Positions 52,435 through 61,126 of a DNA stretch of 64,000 bases are shown here, piece by piece; position 1 is the stretch's first letter, and each line of letters opens with the position of its first letter. A program made the position numbers and the translations under genes. This DNA is from CAWCOU01 sp963797335 (GTDB lineage Bacteria; Pseudomonadota; Gammaproteobacteria; JAURND01), in contig CAWCOU010000001.1 in assembly GCA_963797335.1 (NCBI GenBank), positions 1 through 64,000 of the forward strand, read 5' to 3'. Below the pieces are notes generated by a model. The model worked only from the letters and a program-made list of their open reading frames with translations. It had not been told where the DNA came from and ran no database searches.

Positions 52435-54086
52435 GCGATAAATCCATTAATAACCCCATCACGGAGCATGATGCCGGACATGACCATGGTCAAGGTGTCA
52501 CAGAAAAAGGACTATGGCCGTACATTCGCCGCTGGGTTTTTACCACCAACCATAAAGACATTGGTACCTTGTATTTATGGTTATCATGCATCATGTTTTT
52601 TGTGGCAGGCACTATGGCGTTATTGATTCGCGCCGAATTATTCCAACCCGGTCATCGCTTGCTCGACCCTGACTTCTTCAACCAAATGACGACCATGCAT
52701 GGTTTAATCATGGTATTTGGTGTGGTCATGCCAGCCTTCGTCGGTTTAGCGAACTGGCAAATTCCGCTGATGATAGGCGCTCCCGATATGGCGTTGCCGC
52801 GCTTAAATAACTGGAGTTTCTGGATTCTACCATTTGCGTTCACGCTATTACTCAGCACCTTCCTGCTGCCGGGATCTGCACCTAATTACGGTTGGACTTT
52901 TTACGCGCCACTGTCCACTACTTACGGCCCGCCCAGCACTGACTTTATGATTTTCTCTATCCACATGATGGGCTTGTCTTCCATATTAGGCGCCATCAAT
53001 ATCATTGCCACCATCCTTAATATGCGTGCACCTGGCCTTAAGTTTATGAAAATGCCGGTGTTCGTGTGGAGTTGGTTGATTACCGCCTTCTTATTGCTAG
53101 GCATTATGCCGGTATTGGCGGGTGCAGTGACCATGATGTTAACCGATCGTCATTTTGGCACTACCTTTTTTAACGCCGCAGGTGGCGGTGACCCGGTGTT
53201 ATTCCAACACGTGTTTTGGTTTTTCGGTCACCCGGAAGTGTATGTATTAATACTACCGGCCTTTGGTGTCATGTCGGAGGTTATCCCCACTTTTAGCCGT
53301 AAACCCTTATTCGGTTATTCATTCATGGTGTACGCCATCATCGCCATTGCCGTGTTATCCTACATTGTGTGGGCGCACCACATGTTTACCACCGGTATTC
53401 CCTTAGCGGCGCAATTATTTTTTATGTATGCCACCATGCTCATTGCCGTGCCGACCGGTATTAAAGTTTTTAATTGGGTCAGTACGATTTATAAAGGCGC
53501 ATTAACGTTTGAAACCCCGATGCTATTTGCCATTGCCTTTGTGTTCCTGTTTACCATCGGTGGATTTTCGGGGTTAATGTTGGCGATAGTGCCGGCGGAT
53601 TATCAATACCAGGATACGTATTTTGTGGTTGCCCATTTCCACTATGTATTAGTGCCCGGTTCCATTTTCGGTATTATGACCGGCGTTTATTACTGGTTAC
53701 CGAAATGGACTGGCCGCATGTTTAGCGAAAAGTTGGGGAAATGGCATTTTTGGTTGTCGGTCATTGGCTTGAACATCACCTTCTTCCCCATGCATTTCCT
53801 GGGCTTGGCCGGTATGCCACGACGCATTCCCGATTACGCCTTGCAATTCACCGATTTTAATAGCATTGCTAGTGTGGGTGCCTATATTTTTGGCCTATCC
53901 CAATTATTATTTATTATCAATATCATCTGGACTATTCGCAAAGGTAAGCCGGCCACCGCACAGGTATGGGAAGGTGCGCATGGTTTGGAGTGGGAATTAC
54001 CCTCACCGGCACCGTATCATAGTTGGGTAACACCACCTGACCGACAAACGATTGATAAGATTAGTCAATGGCATCCACCGCAGTAA
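52431..54086 (+). CDS. coxA: Cytochrome c oxidase subunit I
   Basis: 551 residues with 12 membrane helices; the catalytic subunit with haem a, haem a3 and CuB. Ligand and channel motifs are MTTMHGLIMVFGVVMPAFVG, WFFGHPEVYVLILPAFG (His-Glu-x-x-Tyr, the CuB and cross-linked Tyr region), WAHHMFTTGI, and VVAHFHYVLVPGSIFGIM. Length matches the proteobacterial subunits. It overlaps coxB by four bases and is followed by ctaG after 18 bases. Confidence 0.97.
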   Translation: MSDKSINNPITEHDAGHDHGQGVTEKGLWPYIRRWVFTTNHKDIGTLYLWLSCIMFFVAGTMALLIRAELFQPGHRLLDPDFFNQMTTMHGLIMVFGVVMPAFVGLANWQIPLMIGAPDMALPRLNNWSFWILPFAFTLLLSTFLLPGSAPNYGWTFYAPLSTTYGPPSTDFMIFSIHMMGLSSILGAINIIATILNMRAPGLKFMKMPVFVWSWLITAFLLLGIMPVLAGAVTMMLTDRHFGTTFFNAAGGGDPVLFQHVFWFFGHPEVYVLILPAFGVMSEVIPTFSRKPLFGYSFMVYAIIAIAVLSYIVWAHHMFTTGIPLAAQLFFMYATMLIAVPTGIKVFNWVSTIYKGALTFETPMLFAIAFVFLFTIGGFSGLMLAIVPADYQYQDTYFVVAHFHYVLVPGSIFGIMTGVYYWLPKWTGRMFSEKLGKWHFWLSVIGLNITFFPMHFLGLAGMPRRIPDYALQFTDFNSIASVGAYIFGLSQLLFIINIIWTIRKGKPATAQVWEGAHGLEWELPSPAPYHSWVTPPDRQTIDKISQWHPPQ

Positions 54087-54104
54087 AGCAGGAGTGATGA
54101 TAAA

Positions 54105-54707
54105 ATGTCGCGTTCTGATTTCAATACTCCTGAAAAATCGCCCCAAAAGAAAACGCAACGGTTGGCGCTTATCTTGTTGATCTGCGCCGTTGCCATGTTT
54201 GGTTTCGGTTACGCCCTGGTGCCTTTGTATGATGTGCTTTGTAAATCGTTGGGCTTTAATGGCAAGACCTCCGGACAGGTGAGCAGTGCCGTGAGCTCGG
54301 TCGATATGACCCGCCTGGTGACGGTGCAATTCCTCGCCACTAAAAATGCCAATTTACCGTGGAAATTTTATCCGTATCGTACGGTAGTGGAAGTTCACCC
54401 CGGGCAAAATACCCATGTCGCGTATTTTGCCAAAAATGACAGCGACCATACGATGACGGTGCAAGCCATTCCCAGCGTCGCGCCGGGACCCGCAGCGAAA
54501 TACTTGAAAAAGACAGAATGTTTTTGCTTTGCTCAGCAAACCCTGGCCAGTCACGACACCATGGACATGCCGCTGATATTTCACCTCGACCGGGATTTGC
54601 CAAAGGATATCCACACCGTGACTTTATCCTATACGTTGTTCGATGTGACCCATATGAAGAAAACATCCACGCAACCACAAAATAAAAATAGCTTTCAACA
54701 ATCGTAA
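54105..54707 (+). CDS. ctaG: Cytochrome c oxidase assembly protein CtaG/Cox11
   Basis: 200 residues. Delivers copper to the CuB site of subunit I. It has a single N-terminal membrane anchor (LALILLICAVAMFGFGYALV) and a periplasmic immunoglobulin-like domain. The conserved copper-binding motif KKTECFCFAQQTL is present (about residues 135-147), and HVAYFAKNDSDHTMTVQAIP is typical of the family. Position between coxA and coxC matches proteobacterial cox clusters. Confidence 0.93.
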   Translation: MSRSDFNTPEKSPQKKTQRLALILLICAVAMFGFGYALVPLYDVLCKSLGFNGKTSGQVSSAVSSVDMTRLVTVQFLATKNANLPWKFYPYRTVVEVHPGQNTHVAYFAKNDSDHTMTVQAIPSVAPGPAAKYLKKTECFCFAQQTLASHDTMDMPLIFHLDRDLPKDIHTVTLSYTLFDVTHMKKTSTQPQNKNSFQQS

Positions 54708-54803
54708 ACTTTAAACCGTGAGCCTGGCCTTCAGTTGTTGCTAATGAGGAAAAATTAACAGAAAATAATTCATAGTTGAACCTGGTAGCGCGGTCTAAAA
54801 TAT

Positions 54804-54830
54804 CTCCTTCTCCCCTTGTGGGAGAAGGAG
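54804..54830. repeat. CTCCTTCTCCC hairpin (REP-like)
   Basis: 11-bp stem CTCCTTCTCCC (54804-54814)/GGGAGAAGGAG (54820-54830), loop of five. It lies in the 170-bp gap between ctaG and coxC and belongs to the family also present at 27048-27070 and (decayed) near 61073-61095. It may attenuate transcription inside the cox operon. Confidence 0.65.
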
Positions 54831-54877
54831 AATTAGCCCGCGCTCCCAGGTAAAACATACTTATCAGGAATCATCCT

Positions 54878-55759
54878 ATGTCATCACATTCCAAAGGGAG
54901 TTACTACCTACCTGCGCCCAGTCATTGGCCCATCGTCGGTTCTATCGCCTTATTCTGCATCATGTTTGGTGCAGCCAACTGGTTGCACCAAGTCTCCTAC
55001 GGCCCGATATTTTTTGTCGTCGGAATTTCCCTGCTCATCTTCATGCTATTCGGCTGGTTTGCCACCGTGATTCGCGAAGGACAGCAAGGTTTATACGACA
55101 ACAAACAATTAGACCGATCTTTCCGCTGGGGAATGTGTTGGTTTATTTTCTCAGAAGTCATGTTCTTCGGTGCCTTTTTCGGCACCTTATTCTATGTCCG
55201 CGAATTTTCCGTCCCCTGGCTTGCCGGAGAAGGCCATGGCGTCATGACCCATCTATTACTCTGGCCCAATTTCACAGGCGCATGGCCGGTACTACAAAAC
55301 CCCAACCCAGCCGCATTCGTTGCCCCCAAAAGCGTCATGGAAACCTGGGGCCTGCCAGCATTAAACACCTTAATTTTGCTCACCAGCGGCGTGACCATCA
55401 CCATCGCTCACTGGGGTATAGTCAAACACAATCGAATACAAGCATTAGTAGGCCAAGGACTAACCGTACTACTAGGCCTATGCTTCCTGACGATGCAAGC
55501 CCACGAATACACCATTGCCTACCTAGAAAAAGGATTAACCCTAGGCTCCGGTATCTTCGGCACCACCTTCTTCATGCTCACCGGCTTTCACGCCCTACAC
55601 GTCACCATCGGCACCATCATGCTGATCACCATCTTCTTCCGCATCTATCGTCACCACTTCGATAAACACAGCCACTTCGCCTTCGAAGCCGTCTCTTGGT
55701 ATTGGCACTTCGTCGACGTCGTCTGGTTAATGCTATTTGTATTCGTATATTGGATGTAG
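54878..55759 (+). CDS. coxC: Cytochrome c oxidase subunit III
   Basis: 293 residues with seven membrane helices. Family features are PSHWPIVGSIALFCIMFGAA at the N-terminus, FRWGMCWFIFSEVMFFGAFF (Glu in helix III), FMLTGFHALHVTIGTIMLIT, and SWYWHFVDVVWLMLFVFVYW. It completes the coxB-coxA-ctaG-coxC cluster. The second half of the gene uses many C-ended codons and leaves another frame open for nearly 250 codons, which is a shadow and not a gene. Confidence 0.96.
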   Translation: MSSHSKGSYYLPAPSHWPIVGSIALFCIMFGAANWLHQVSYGPIFFVVGISLLIFMLFGWFATVIREGQQGLYDNKQLDRSFRWGMCWFIFSEVMFFGAFFGTLFYVREFSVPWLAGEGHGVMTHLLLWPNFTGAWPVLQNPNPAAFVAPKSVMETWGLPALNTLILLTSGVTITIAHWGIVKHNRIQALVGQGLTVLLGLCFLTMQAHEYTIAYLEKGLTLGSGIFGTTFFMLTGFHALHVTIGTIMLITIFFRIYRHHFDKHSHFAFEAVSWYWHFVDVVWLMLFVFVYWM

Positions 55760-55779
55760 TATGAGACCTGCCACCTTGA

Positions 55780-55877
55780 GAGCTTGTCACTAACAGAAGG
55801 GGTGGCGCGGAGGGGAGCCTTATTTTTTGCGCAGCAAAAAATGAGTACCGCAGCGACAGGACCCCGGATGCACCTAA
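55780..55877 (+). repeat. 98-bp direct repeat, unit 1
   Basis: Identical over its full length to 55977-56074. It contains the small palindrome TTTTTTGC-GCA-GCAAAAAA (55823-55841). Confidence 0.9.
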
Positions 55878-55912
55878 GCAATTAAAGGGGTCTTAAGGGG
55901 GTCAAGTCTGTT

Positions 55913-55972
55913 AAGGGGGTCAAGTCTGGATTTAAGCCGTATTAAAGGCAGAAATCCAGACTTGACCCTTTT
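55913..55972. repeat. Palindromic GGGGTCAAGTCTGG element, copy 2
   Basis: The arms GGGTCAAGTCTGGATTT (55917-55933) and AAATCCAGACTTGACCC (55952-55968) are perfect inverted repeats. A partial copy of the left arm (AAGGGGGTCAAGTCTG) precedes it at 55895-55910. It is nested between the two 98-bp direct repeats. Confidence 0.85.
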
Positions 55973-55976
55973 TCGG

Positions 55977-56074
55977 GAGCTTGTCACTAACAGAAGGGGT
56001 GGCGCGGAGGGGAGCCTTATTTTTTGCGCAGCAAAAAATGAGTACCGCAGCGACAGGACCCCGGATGCACCTAA
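55977..56074 (+). repeat. 98-bp direct repeat, unit 2
   Basis: Second, identical copy of the 98-bp unit, ending just before the stop side of the minus-strand membrane-protein gene at 56087. Confidence 0.9.
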
Positions 56075-56086
56075 CAAGAACCGCTC

Positions 56087-56974
56087 TCAAACACTTTTTT
56101 CCAAAGAAGGAACTACCACATTAGCATGAGTCAAAGGCTGATGCTTTCGCACTTTCAAATCATGAAACTGAACCAGAAACACAGCAGCTATCCAAGGATA
56201 AATAATCGTATCCGCCAGAATATTCACCAGCACATTCGCGATAGGAAACGGTGGCGATATAACCAAGCCTAAAACCAAATTCACCAGCTGATTAATCACA
56301 AAACCAAAAGCCAAAGGAATCAACAACACCACAAAAGTAGCCCACCAACGCCCCTTCACCAAATAAAAACTCTGCTTCAACGACTTCACAACCGGCCAAT
56401 TATCAAGAAGAATCAGCACATTGACCAAACACAAATACGTCCCCACGACAATCCACACCAAGGCCAGTACACCAATAGCACTAATCGACAGCGCTGAAGG
56501 AGAGAAAGTAGCCGTTTTAGCCACCAATGAAACCAGCAATAAAATAACGCCTATCACCAACATAAGTATCAATAAACAAGCCAAAATCACCAAATTATTG
56601 AGAATAAAACCGCCAATCACCGGAAAGAATTTCTTCCCAGCCATTTTTAACGAGGTAATCGGAGTGGGAGCCGCAGCTGGATCAACAGCGGCCAGCGTTT
56701 GCATGCGGTGCAATATAAACGTTTCCCCGTAAATTAAAATCAGCGTACCGATGATGCTTAAAATAAAATCAGTCGTGCTAAAAGCGTTTAATCCTTGCGC
56801 TTGAGTTGCCAATAAAGAAAAATTGCCTGCCAATTGCGGAGAAGTCAGTAACAGCAACGGCAGTAGCCAGAGTAGCTGCCAACGCCAGATACGGCTAAAT
56901 GTATACTTGTACAGGCTAAAACTGTCCAATAACACGCCAGCAGGTGTTTGTGGTTCCTTCGAAAAATTAAACAT
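56087..56974 (-). CDS. Polytopic membrane protein, paralogue of the gene at 33.9-34.7 kb
   Basis: 295 residues with six or seven membrane helices and few charged residues. VVKSLKQSFYLVKGRWWATF and YPWIAAVFLVQFHDLKVRKH correspond to VIEAFEQSVRLVKHNWWRTF and YPLIVSATLILLHDLKLRFQ of the gene at 33878, showing common ancestry. Function unknown. It may be cotranscribed with the CorC/HlyC-type gene 29 bases upstream. Confidence 0.65.
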   Translation of the reverse strand: MFNFSKEPQTPAGVLLDSFSLYKYTFSRIWRWQLLWLLPLLLLTSPQLAGNFSLLATQAQGLNAFSTTDFILSIIGTLILIYGETFILHRMQTLAAVDPAAAPTPITSLKMAGKKFFPVIGGFILNNLVILACLLILMLVIGVILLLVSLVAKTATFSPSALSISAIGVLALVWIVVGTYLCLVNVLILLDNWPVVKSLKQSFYLVKGRWWATFVVLLIPLAFGFVINQLVNLVLGLVISPPFPIANVLVNILADTIIYPWIAAVFLVQFHDLKVRKHQPLTHANVVVPSLEKSV

Positions 56975-57003
56975 ATCTCTTCCTCTTCAATTGTCAACAG
57001 ACC

Positions 57004-58305
57004 CTAGTCTGCTTTAGGGCCTTTTTTAGGGTAGATTTTCACCAACAAAATTCGTGGCCCCTTCAATTTAAGAACAACCACGTCAAATTCCTTAAAACTA
57101 ACCCGTTCATCGGCATTTGGCAAGCGTTCTAGCTTCAGTAATAATAATCCAGCGATAGTGTGGGCGGAAGACTCGGGTAGCACGATATCCAAGGCTTTTT
57201 CTAATAAATAAAGCGGAGTTGTACCTTTCATCAACAGCGCACCGTCCTTGGTCAGAGACCAGTCAGGGCTGGGTTTGTGGAACTCATCTTGAATTTGGCC
57301 AAGCAGAGCTTGGAGAATATTCTCCAGTGTCACAAAGCCTATGGGTTGGCCGGTTTTTTGTTTAACGATAGCCAATTGCGTGGCGCCGCGTCGGAACCGA
57401 CGGAACAACGCCAGCGCCGGCAATTCAGGATCAATACTCAACACCGGCCGAATCAATGGTCGCAATGATTGCTGATCTTGGCTGGCAAAGAAAATATCTT
57501 TGACATGAAGAATGCCGATGATTTGGCTTGGATCTGTTTCATACACGGGGTAACGGCTAAAGCGATATTCCTTCATTCGTTGCAACAGGGTTTCCGTTGG
57601 CTCGTTTAACGACAACATCACTAACTCTTCAGCGGGACGCATCAGATCAGCGATTTGTAAATCGGCAAAATCCAAGACATTATCTAATATCTCCGCTTCT
57701 TCTTTTGCCAGCTCACCGTGTAAATGGCTGACATTGAGGATGAGCTTCAATTCTTCCGAAGAATAAAAGCTGCTTTCATTTTCGAGTCGGTGACTGCCCA
57801 GGGATCTTAATAACAAATTGGAACTGGCGCTTAATAACCAAATGAAGGGATACATCAACCAGTAAAAATAAAAAAGAGGTAGGGCTGTCCATAGCGACAT
57901 GCGTTGTGGATTGGTGATGGCCAGCGATTTAGGGGCCAATTCGCCGACGACGATGTGGACGAAGGTGATAATAAAAAAGGCAAGAAAAAAACTAACGACG
58001 GTGATGGTATTCGGAGAGGTTAAGCCTATCGAATGAAAAAAAGGTTCTAATATCTTAGCGAGGGCGGGTTCACCAATCCAACCTAAACCGAGAGAGGCTA
58101 GGGTAATGCCTAATTGGCAGGCTGAGAGTGAAGCATCCAGCTGAGAATGCACTTTCGCTAAAATAATACCGCGAAAACCATATACGGATTTAATGGCTTC
58201 CAAACGGGTGTGCCGTAATTTGACTAGCGCAAATTCGGCAGCGACAAAAAAGCCGTTCAGTGCAATGAGCAACAATGATACAACGATCAAGACCAGATTG
58301 GTCAC
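57004..58305 (-). CDS. CorC/HlyC-type hemolysin-family membrane protein with CBS domains
   Basis: 433 residues: a DUF21 transmembrane domain (about 1-190, opening with VSLLLIALNGFFVAAEFALV), a pair of CBS domains (about 205-335, with LMRPAEELVML and ILHVKDIFFA) and a C-terminal transporter-associated CorC_HlyC domain. This is the CNNM/YtfL-like layout. Relatives move Mg, Co or polyamines out of the cell; the substrate is not clear here. It starts at GTG 58305 with AGGA upstream. Other genes on this strand follow and precede it. Confidence 0.88.
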   Translation of the reverse strand: MTNLVLIVVSLLLIALNGFFVAAEFALVKLRHTRLEAIKSVYGFRGIILAKVHSQLDASLSACQLGITLASLGLGWIGEPALAKILEPFFHSIGLTSPNTITVVSFFLAFFIITFVHIVVGELAPKSLAITNPQRMSLWTALPLFYFYWLMYPFIWLLSASSNLLLRSLGSHRLENESSFYSSEELKLILNVSHLHGELAKEEAEILDNVLDFADLQIADLMRPAEELVMLSLNEPTETLLQRMKEYRFSRYPVYETDPSQIIGILHVKDIFFASQDQQSLRPLIRPVLSIDPELPALALFRRFRRGATQLAIVKQKTGQPIGFVTLENILQALLGQIQDEFHKPSPDWSLTKDGALLMKGTTPLYLLEKALDIVLPESSAHTIAGLLLLKLERLPNADERVSFKEFDVVVLKLKGPRILLVKIYPKKGPKAD

Positions 58306-58335
58306 TACACGCGTCCTCGTTGCTAGGTTAACTCA

Positions 58336-58623
58336 TTAACGGCGCATACCGCGGTATGCAACGTCTTCTTCATCGGGCACAAAAGAAGTGATGGTGGTCG
58401 CGGAATTGAAGGCTTCTTTCGTAATTAACCCAGGGTATCGCTGAGTGATTTGGCGTAATAAATAACCACCTTCTTCTTGTAAATTTTCCTGGATACGTTT
58501 GATGGAGGGTTGGATATCGTTTAGCACATCCAAAAAGACTTTTATTTCTTCGTTGATTTTAGCCGCCAATGCTTGCCCGGCATGTTGTGGGTTTTCCGTT
58601 TTAGTTGCAAATGGATTAAACAT
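58336..58623 (-). CDS. Hypothetical protein (95 aa)
   Basis: 95 residues, soluble, helical (KINEEIKVFLDVLNDIQPSI, LRQITQRYPGLIT), with an acidic and basic C-terminus (PDEEDVAYRGMRR). I do not recognise it. It follows the coiled-coil gene by only 12 bases, so the pair may work together, and precedes the CorC-type gene by 30 bases. Confidence 0.55.
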   Translation of the reverse strand: MFNPFATKTENPQHAGQALAAKINEEIKVFLDVLNDIQPSIKRIQENLQEEGGYLLRQITQRYPGLITKEAFNSATTITSFVPDEEDVAYRGMRR

Positions 58624-58635
58624 AGCGTGACTCGA

Positions 58636-59457
58636 TTAAAGTAGTTTTTTAACAAAACGCACTATCTCTTCCTGCTTATACGGCTCTTGTCGCCGAGTGT
58701 AATTGGAATAAATAGCTAAGTAGGTTTTTAGGCGAAAATAAGTGGTGTAATCGGGAGCCTCCACTGAAAAAGCAGTGGGTATCTCCAATTCGAGTTCTTG
58801 ATAACGCATGAGAATTTCCGACCAGGTTTCTTGATGTAGTAAGGCGGCGGTTTCTTCTTCGTTTAAAGAGATATCTATTTTCGTCAATTCATGGGGGATT
58901 TTTTCTAAATAGTGATGACGGTAGGTATCCCATTGTTGATCAAATGAGGGAATCAGTTGTTCAATTTGTTGAATTTTTTGTAATAATTCTTCTTGGTATT
59001 GTTGTAGATTTTTTTGCAGTTCCACGGTTTTTTTGCTGGCTGCTTCTAGTGCGGCGATGGATTCTAGTAGTTCTTTTTCTTGAGCGGCATTGGAGTCAGC
59101 TAGTTTCTGGCGTAATGAAGCTAGGGTATCTTTCATTAGGCGGCGTTGGTTGTCGGCGAGTTCGATGCTGGATAGTACTTCTCTATGCACTTTGAAGGCT
59201 GAGATGTAGGCGTGCATGCTGGGTCTGATGGCTGTTTGGGGGTTTATGAGTGCTTCGTTGATTTGGGAGTTGCTCAGCAGGTTGAACATGCTGGTGTCTA
59301 GTTGCGGTATGGTTCCTTCGGTGGGAACAGGTTTCGGGCGGGAGTACTTCCGAATAAGCGTGGAGAGGCTTTTGATCTCGCTTAAGAGGGTCCTAGCATA
59401 ACTGGAGTATCCAGTGGTGGCAGGGCTTTTTTTCATAAGTAGGTATCTGACTTGCAT
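58636..59457 (-). CDS. Coiled-coil hypothetical protein
   Basis: About 266-273 residues; the start is either 59457 or 59436 (MKKSPATTGYSS), neither with a convincing ribosome-binding site. The central part (about 110-195) is a strong coiled coil (SLRQKLADSNAAQEKELLES, TVELQKNLQQYQEELLQKIQ). The flanks are helical with a conserved-looking C-terminus (YSNYTRRQEPYKQEEIVRFV). No signal, membrane helix or catalytic motif. I do not recognise it. First of a two-gene unit with the 95-residue gene. Confidence 0.6.
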   Translation of the reverse strand: MQVRYLLMKKSPATTGYSSYARTLLSEIKSLSTLIRKYSRPKPVPTEGTIPQLDTSMFNLLSNSQINEALINPQTAIRPSMHAYISAFKVHREVLSSIELADNQRRLMKDTLASLRQKLADSNAAQEKELLESIAALEAASKKTVELQKNLQQYQEELLQKIQQIEQLIPSFDQQWDTYRHHYLEKIPHELTKIDISLNEEETAALLHQETWSEILMRYQELELEIPTAFSVEAPDYTTYFRLKTYLAIYSNYTRRQEPYKQEEIVRFVKKLL

Positions 59458-59673
59458 TTAACGTGGTTTATTTTAACATTTTTTTCGGTAATGGCGATAA
59501 TTATTTAAAGAGGGGGCGGAGCCACCCTACGCATGCTATATAATGATTAACCTTTCTTAATGGAGAAGCTCAGGGGCTTGCAAGCAGCTACGCATTGGCT
59601 TAGGATACGGTATGACTGCCTTGTATAATCAATAAGTTGCCCTCTCTCATTTCGCGTCGATTAGGAACGTATT

Positions 59674-61056
59674 ATGCTAAATTGTTTTGCACATGCATCT
59701 GGCCAAGCTGGTATCCCCATTATTCCGCTTAAAGAAAAGCAGTTATCGGTTTGGGCGGAGCGGCAAACGCAGTATGTGAAGAATTGGTTGAAATCAACCG
59801 GGTATCGAGCCAAGGCTGGGGCGATTGGGCTGATATGTAATTCAGAGGGGTTGTTGGAAACGGTGTTGGTTGGCTTAAATCATGCCGAGGACTGGAATGT
59901 TTTTGGGCAATTGGCGACTCAATTGCCGGAAGGGGTTTATTTTATTGCCGAATCTTTGCCGCCACGGGCGCTTTATTTGGCTTATCTTGCGTTTGGCGCA
60001 GGTAGTTATCAATTTACTCCTTACAAAAAGGCTACTCCTTCAGGAGCGAAGCTGTTATTGCCTAAACAAGATTTGAATATTGCTTGGTTGGAAGCGGTGT
60101 TGCGGGCTACTTACTTGGTTCGAGATTTGATTAATACACCGGCTGAGGATATGACGCCTTTGGATTTGGCGGCGGTGGCGGTTGGTCTGGCTAATGAGTT
60201 CGGTGGGGTTGCTAGGGTTATTGAGGGGGATGAATTACTGACCCATAATTTTCCTGCCATCCATGCGGTGGGTCGTGCCAGTCGTCATGTACCTTGTCTG
60301 ATTGATTTTACCTGGGGCAATGTCAAGCATCCTAAAGTCACATTGGTAGGGAAGGGTATTTCCTTTGATACGGGTGGTCTCAACCTGAAGAATGCTGCCG
60401 GTATGGCATTGATGAAGAAAGACATGGGGGGGGCGGCTCATGTGCTAGGGTTGGCAGTGATTATTATGACGCTTGGCCTGCCGGTGCGATTGCGGGTATT
60501 AATTCCTGCGGCGGAAAATGCGGTTTCTGGTGCGGCTTACCACCCGGGTGATGTGTTGATGACTCGCAAGGGTATTACCGTGGAGGTTACTAATACCGAT
60601 GCGGAGGGACGTCTCGTGCTCAGCGATGCTTTACAGGCCGCTGTTGAGGAGACTCCGGAGTTATTAATGGATTTTGCGACGTTGACGGGGGCTTCTAAAG
60701 TGGCCTTAGGGACAGACATTGCTGGTTTATATTGCAATGATGATTTGCTGGCCCAGGAAATTGTCGGTTGTGGTGATGCAGAAAATGACCCAGTGTGGCG
60801 CATGCCACTTTACGCGCCGTATCGTAAAATGTTGGATAGTAAAATAGCGGATATCATCAATGCCCCGTCTTCCGGTTACGCTGGCGCTATTACCGCCGCG
60901 CTGTTTCTGAAAGAGTTTGTTCCAGATAGCATCCCCTGGGGTCATTTCGATATCATGGCTTGGAATGTCAGCAGTAAACCAGCAGCTCCGGAGGGTGGCG
61001 AAACGTCAGCGCTACGAGCCGTCGCTCAGTATCTATATCAACGTTACAAATCTTAG
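59674..61056 (+). CDS. pepA: Leucyl aminopeptidase (M17 family)
   Basis: 460 residues. Removes N-terminal residues from peptides with two zinc or manganese ions. The catalytic domain shows VGKGISFDTGGLNLK (Lys and Asp ligands), MKKDMGGAAHVLG, and NTDAEGRLVLSDAL (metal-binding Asp-Glu and Arg). The N-terminal domain (about 1-140) is divergent and shorter than in E. coli PepA (503), as is common in the 'leucyl aminopeptidase family' group. Gene symbol is given on the family match; PepB is an alternative. No close operon partner. Confidence 0.88.
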   Translation: MLNCFAHASGQAGIPIIPLKEKQLSVWAERQTQYVKNWLKSTGYRAKAGAIGLICNSEGLLETVLVGLNHAEDWNVFGQLATQLPEGVYFIAESLPPRALYLAYLAFGAGSYQFTPYKKATPSGAKLLLPKQDLNIAWLEAVLRATYLVRDLINTPAEDMTPLDLAAVAVGLANEFGGVARVIEGDELLTHNFPAIHAVGRASRHVPCLIDFTWGNVKHPKVTLVGKGISFDTGGLNLKNAAGMALMKKDMGGAAHVLGLAVIIMTLGLPVRLRVLIPAAENAVSGAAYHPGDVLMTRKGITVEVTNTDAEGRLVLSDALQAAVEETPELLMDFATLTGASKVALGTDIAGLYCNDDLLAQEIVGCGDAENDPVWRMPLYAPYRKMLDSKIADIINAPSSGYAGAITAALFLKEFVPDSIPWGHFDIMAWNVSSKPAAPEGGETSALRAVAQYLYQRYKS

Positions 61057-61126
61057 TTTTGATCTTATCTCCTATGCCCACAAGGGGAGAAGGATAAGGA
61101 TATAAAGGCTTTTATAGAGAAATCAC

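Larger units (their letters stand above)
55760..56086. other. Repeat island after coxC
   Basis: No gene is seen. It is composed of two identical 98-bp direct repeats (55780-55877 and 55977-56074) that enclose a duplicated fragment and the palindromic element described separately. Confidence 0.7.

Noticed and set aside
54340..54858. A 172-codon minus-strand frame over ctaG and the following repeat
   Set aside because: It is antisense to ctaG and crosses a REP hairpin; no family features.
54925..55665. A 246-codon alternative frame inside coxC
   Set aside because: It lies entirely within coxC, is extremely rich in Arg/His/Pro, and results from C-rich third positions of the real gene.
55823..55841. 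TTTTTTGC/GCAAAAAA palindrome considered as the coxC terminator
   Set aside because: The T's precede rather than follow the stem on the coxC strand, and it is part of a 98-bp repeated unit, so a terminator role is not supported.
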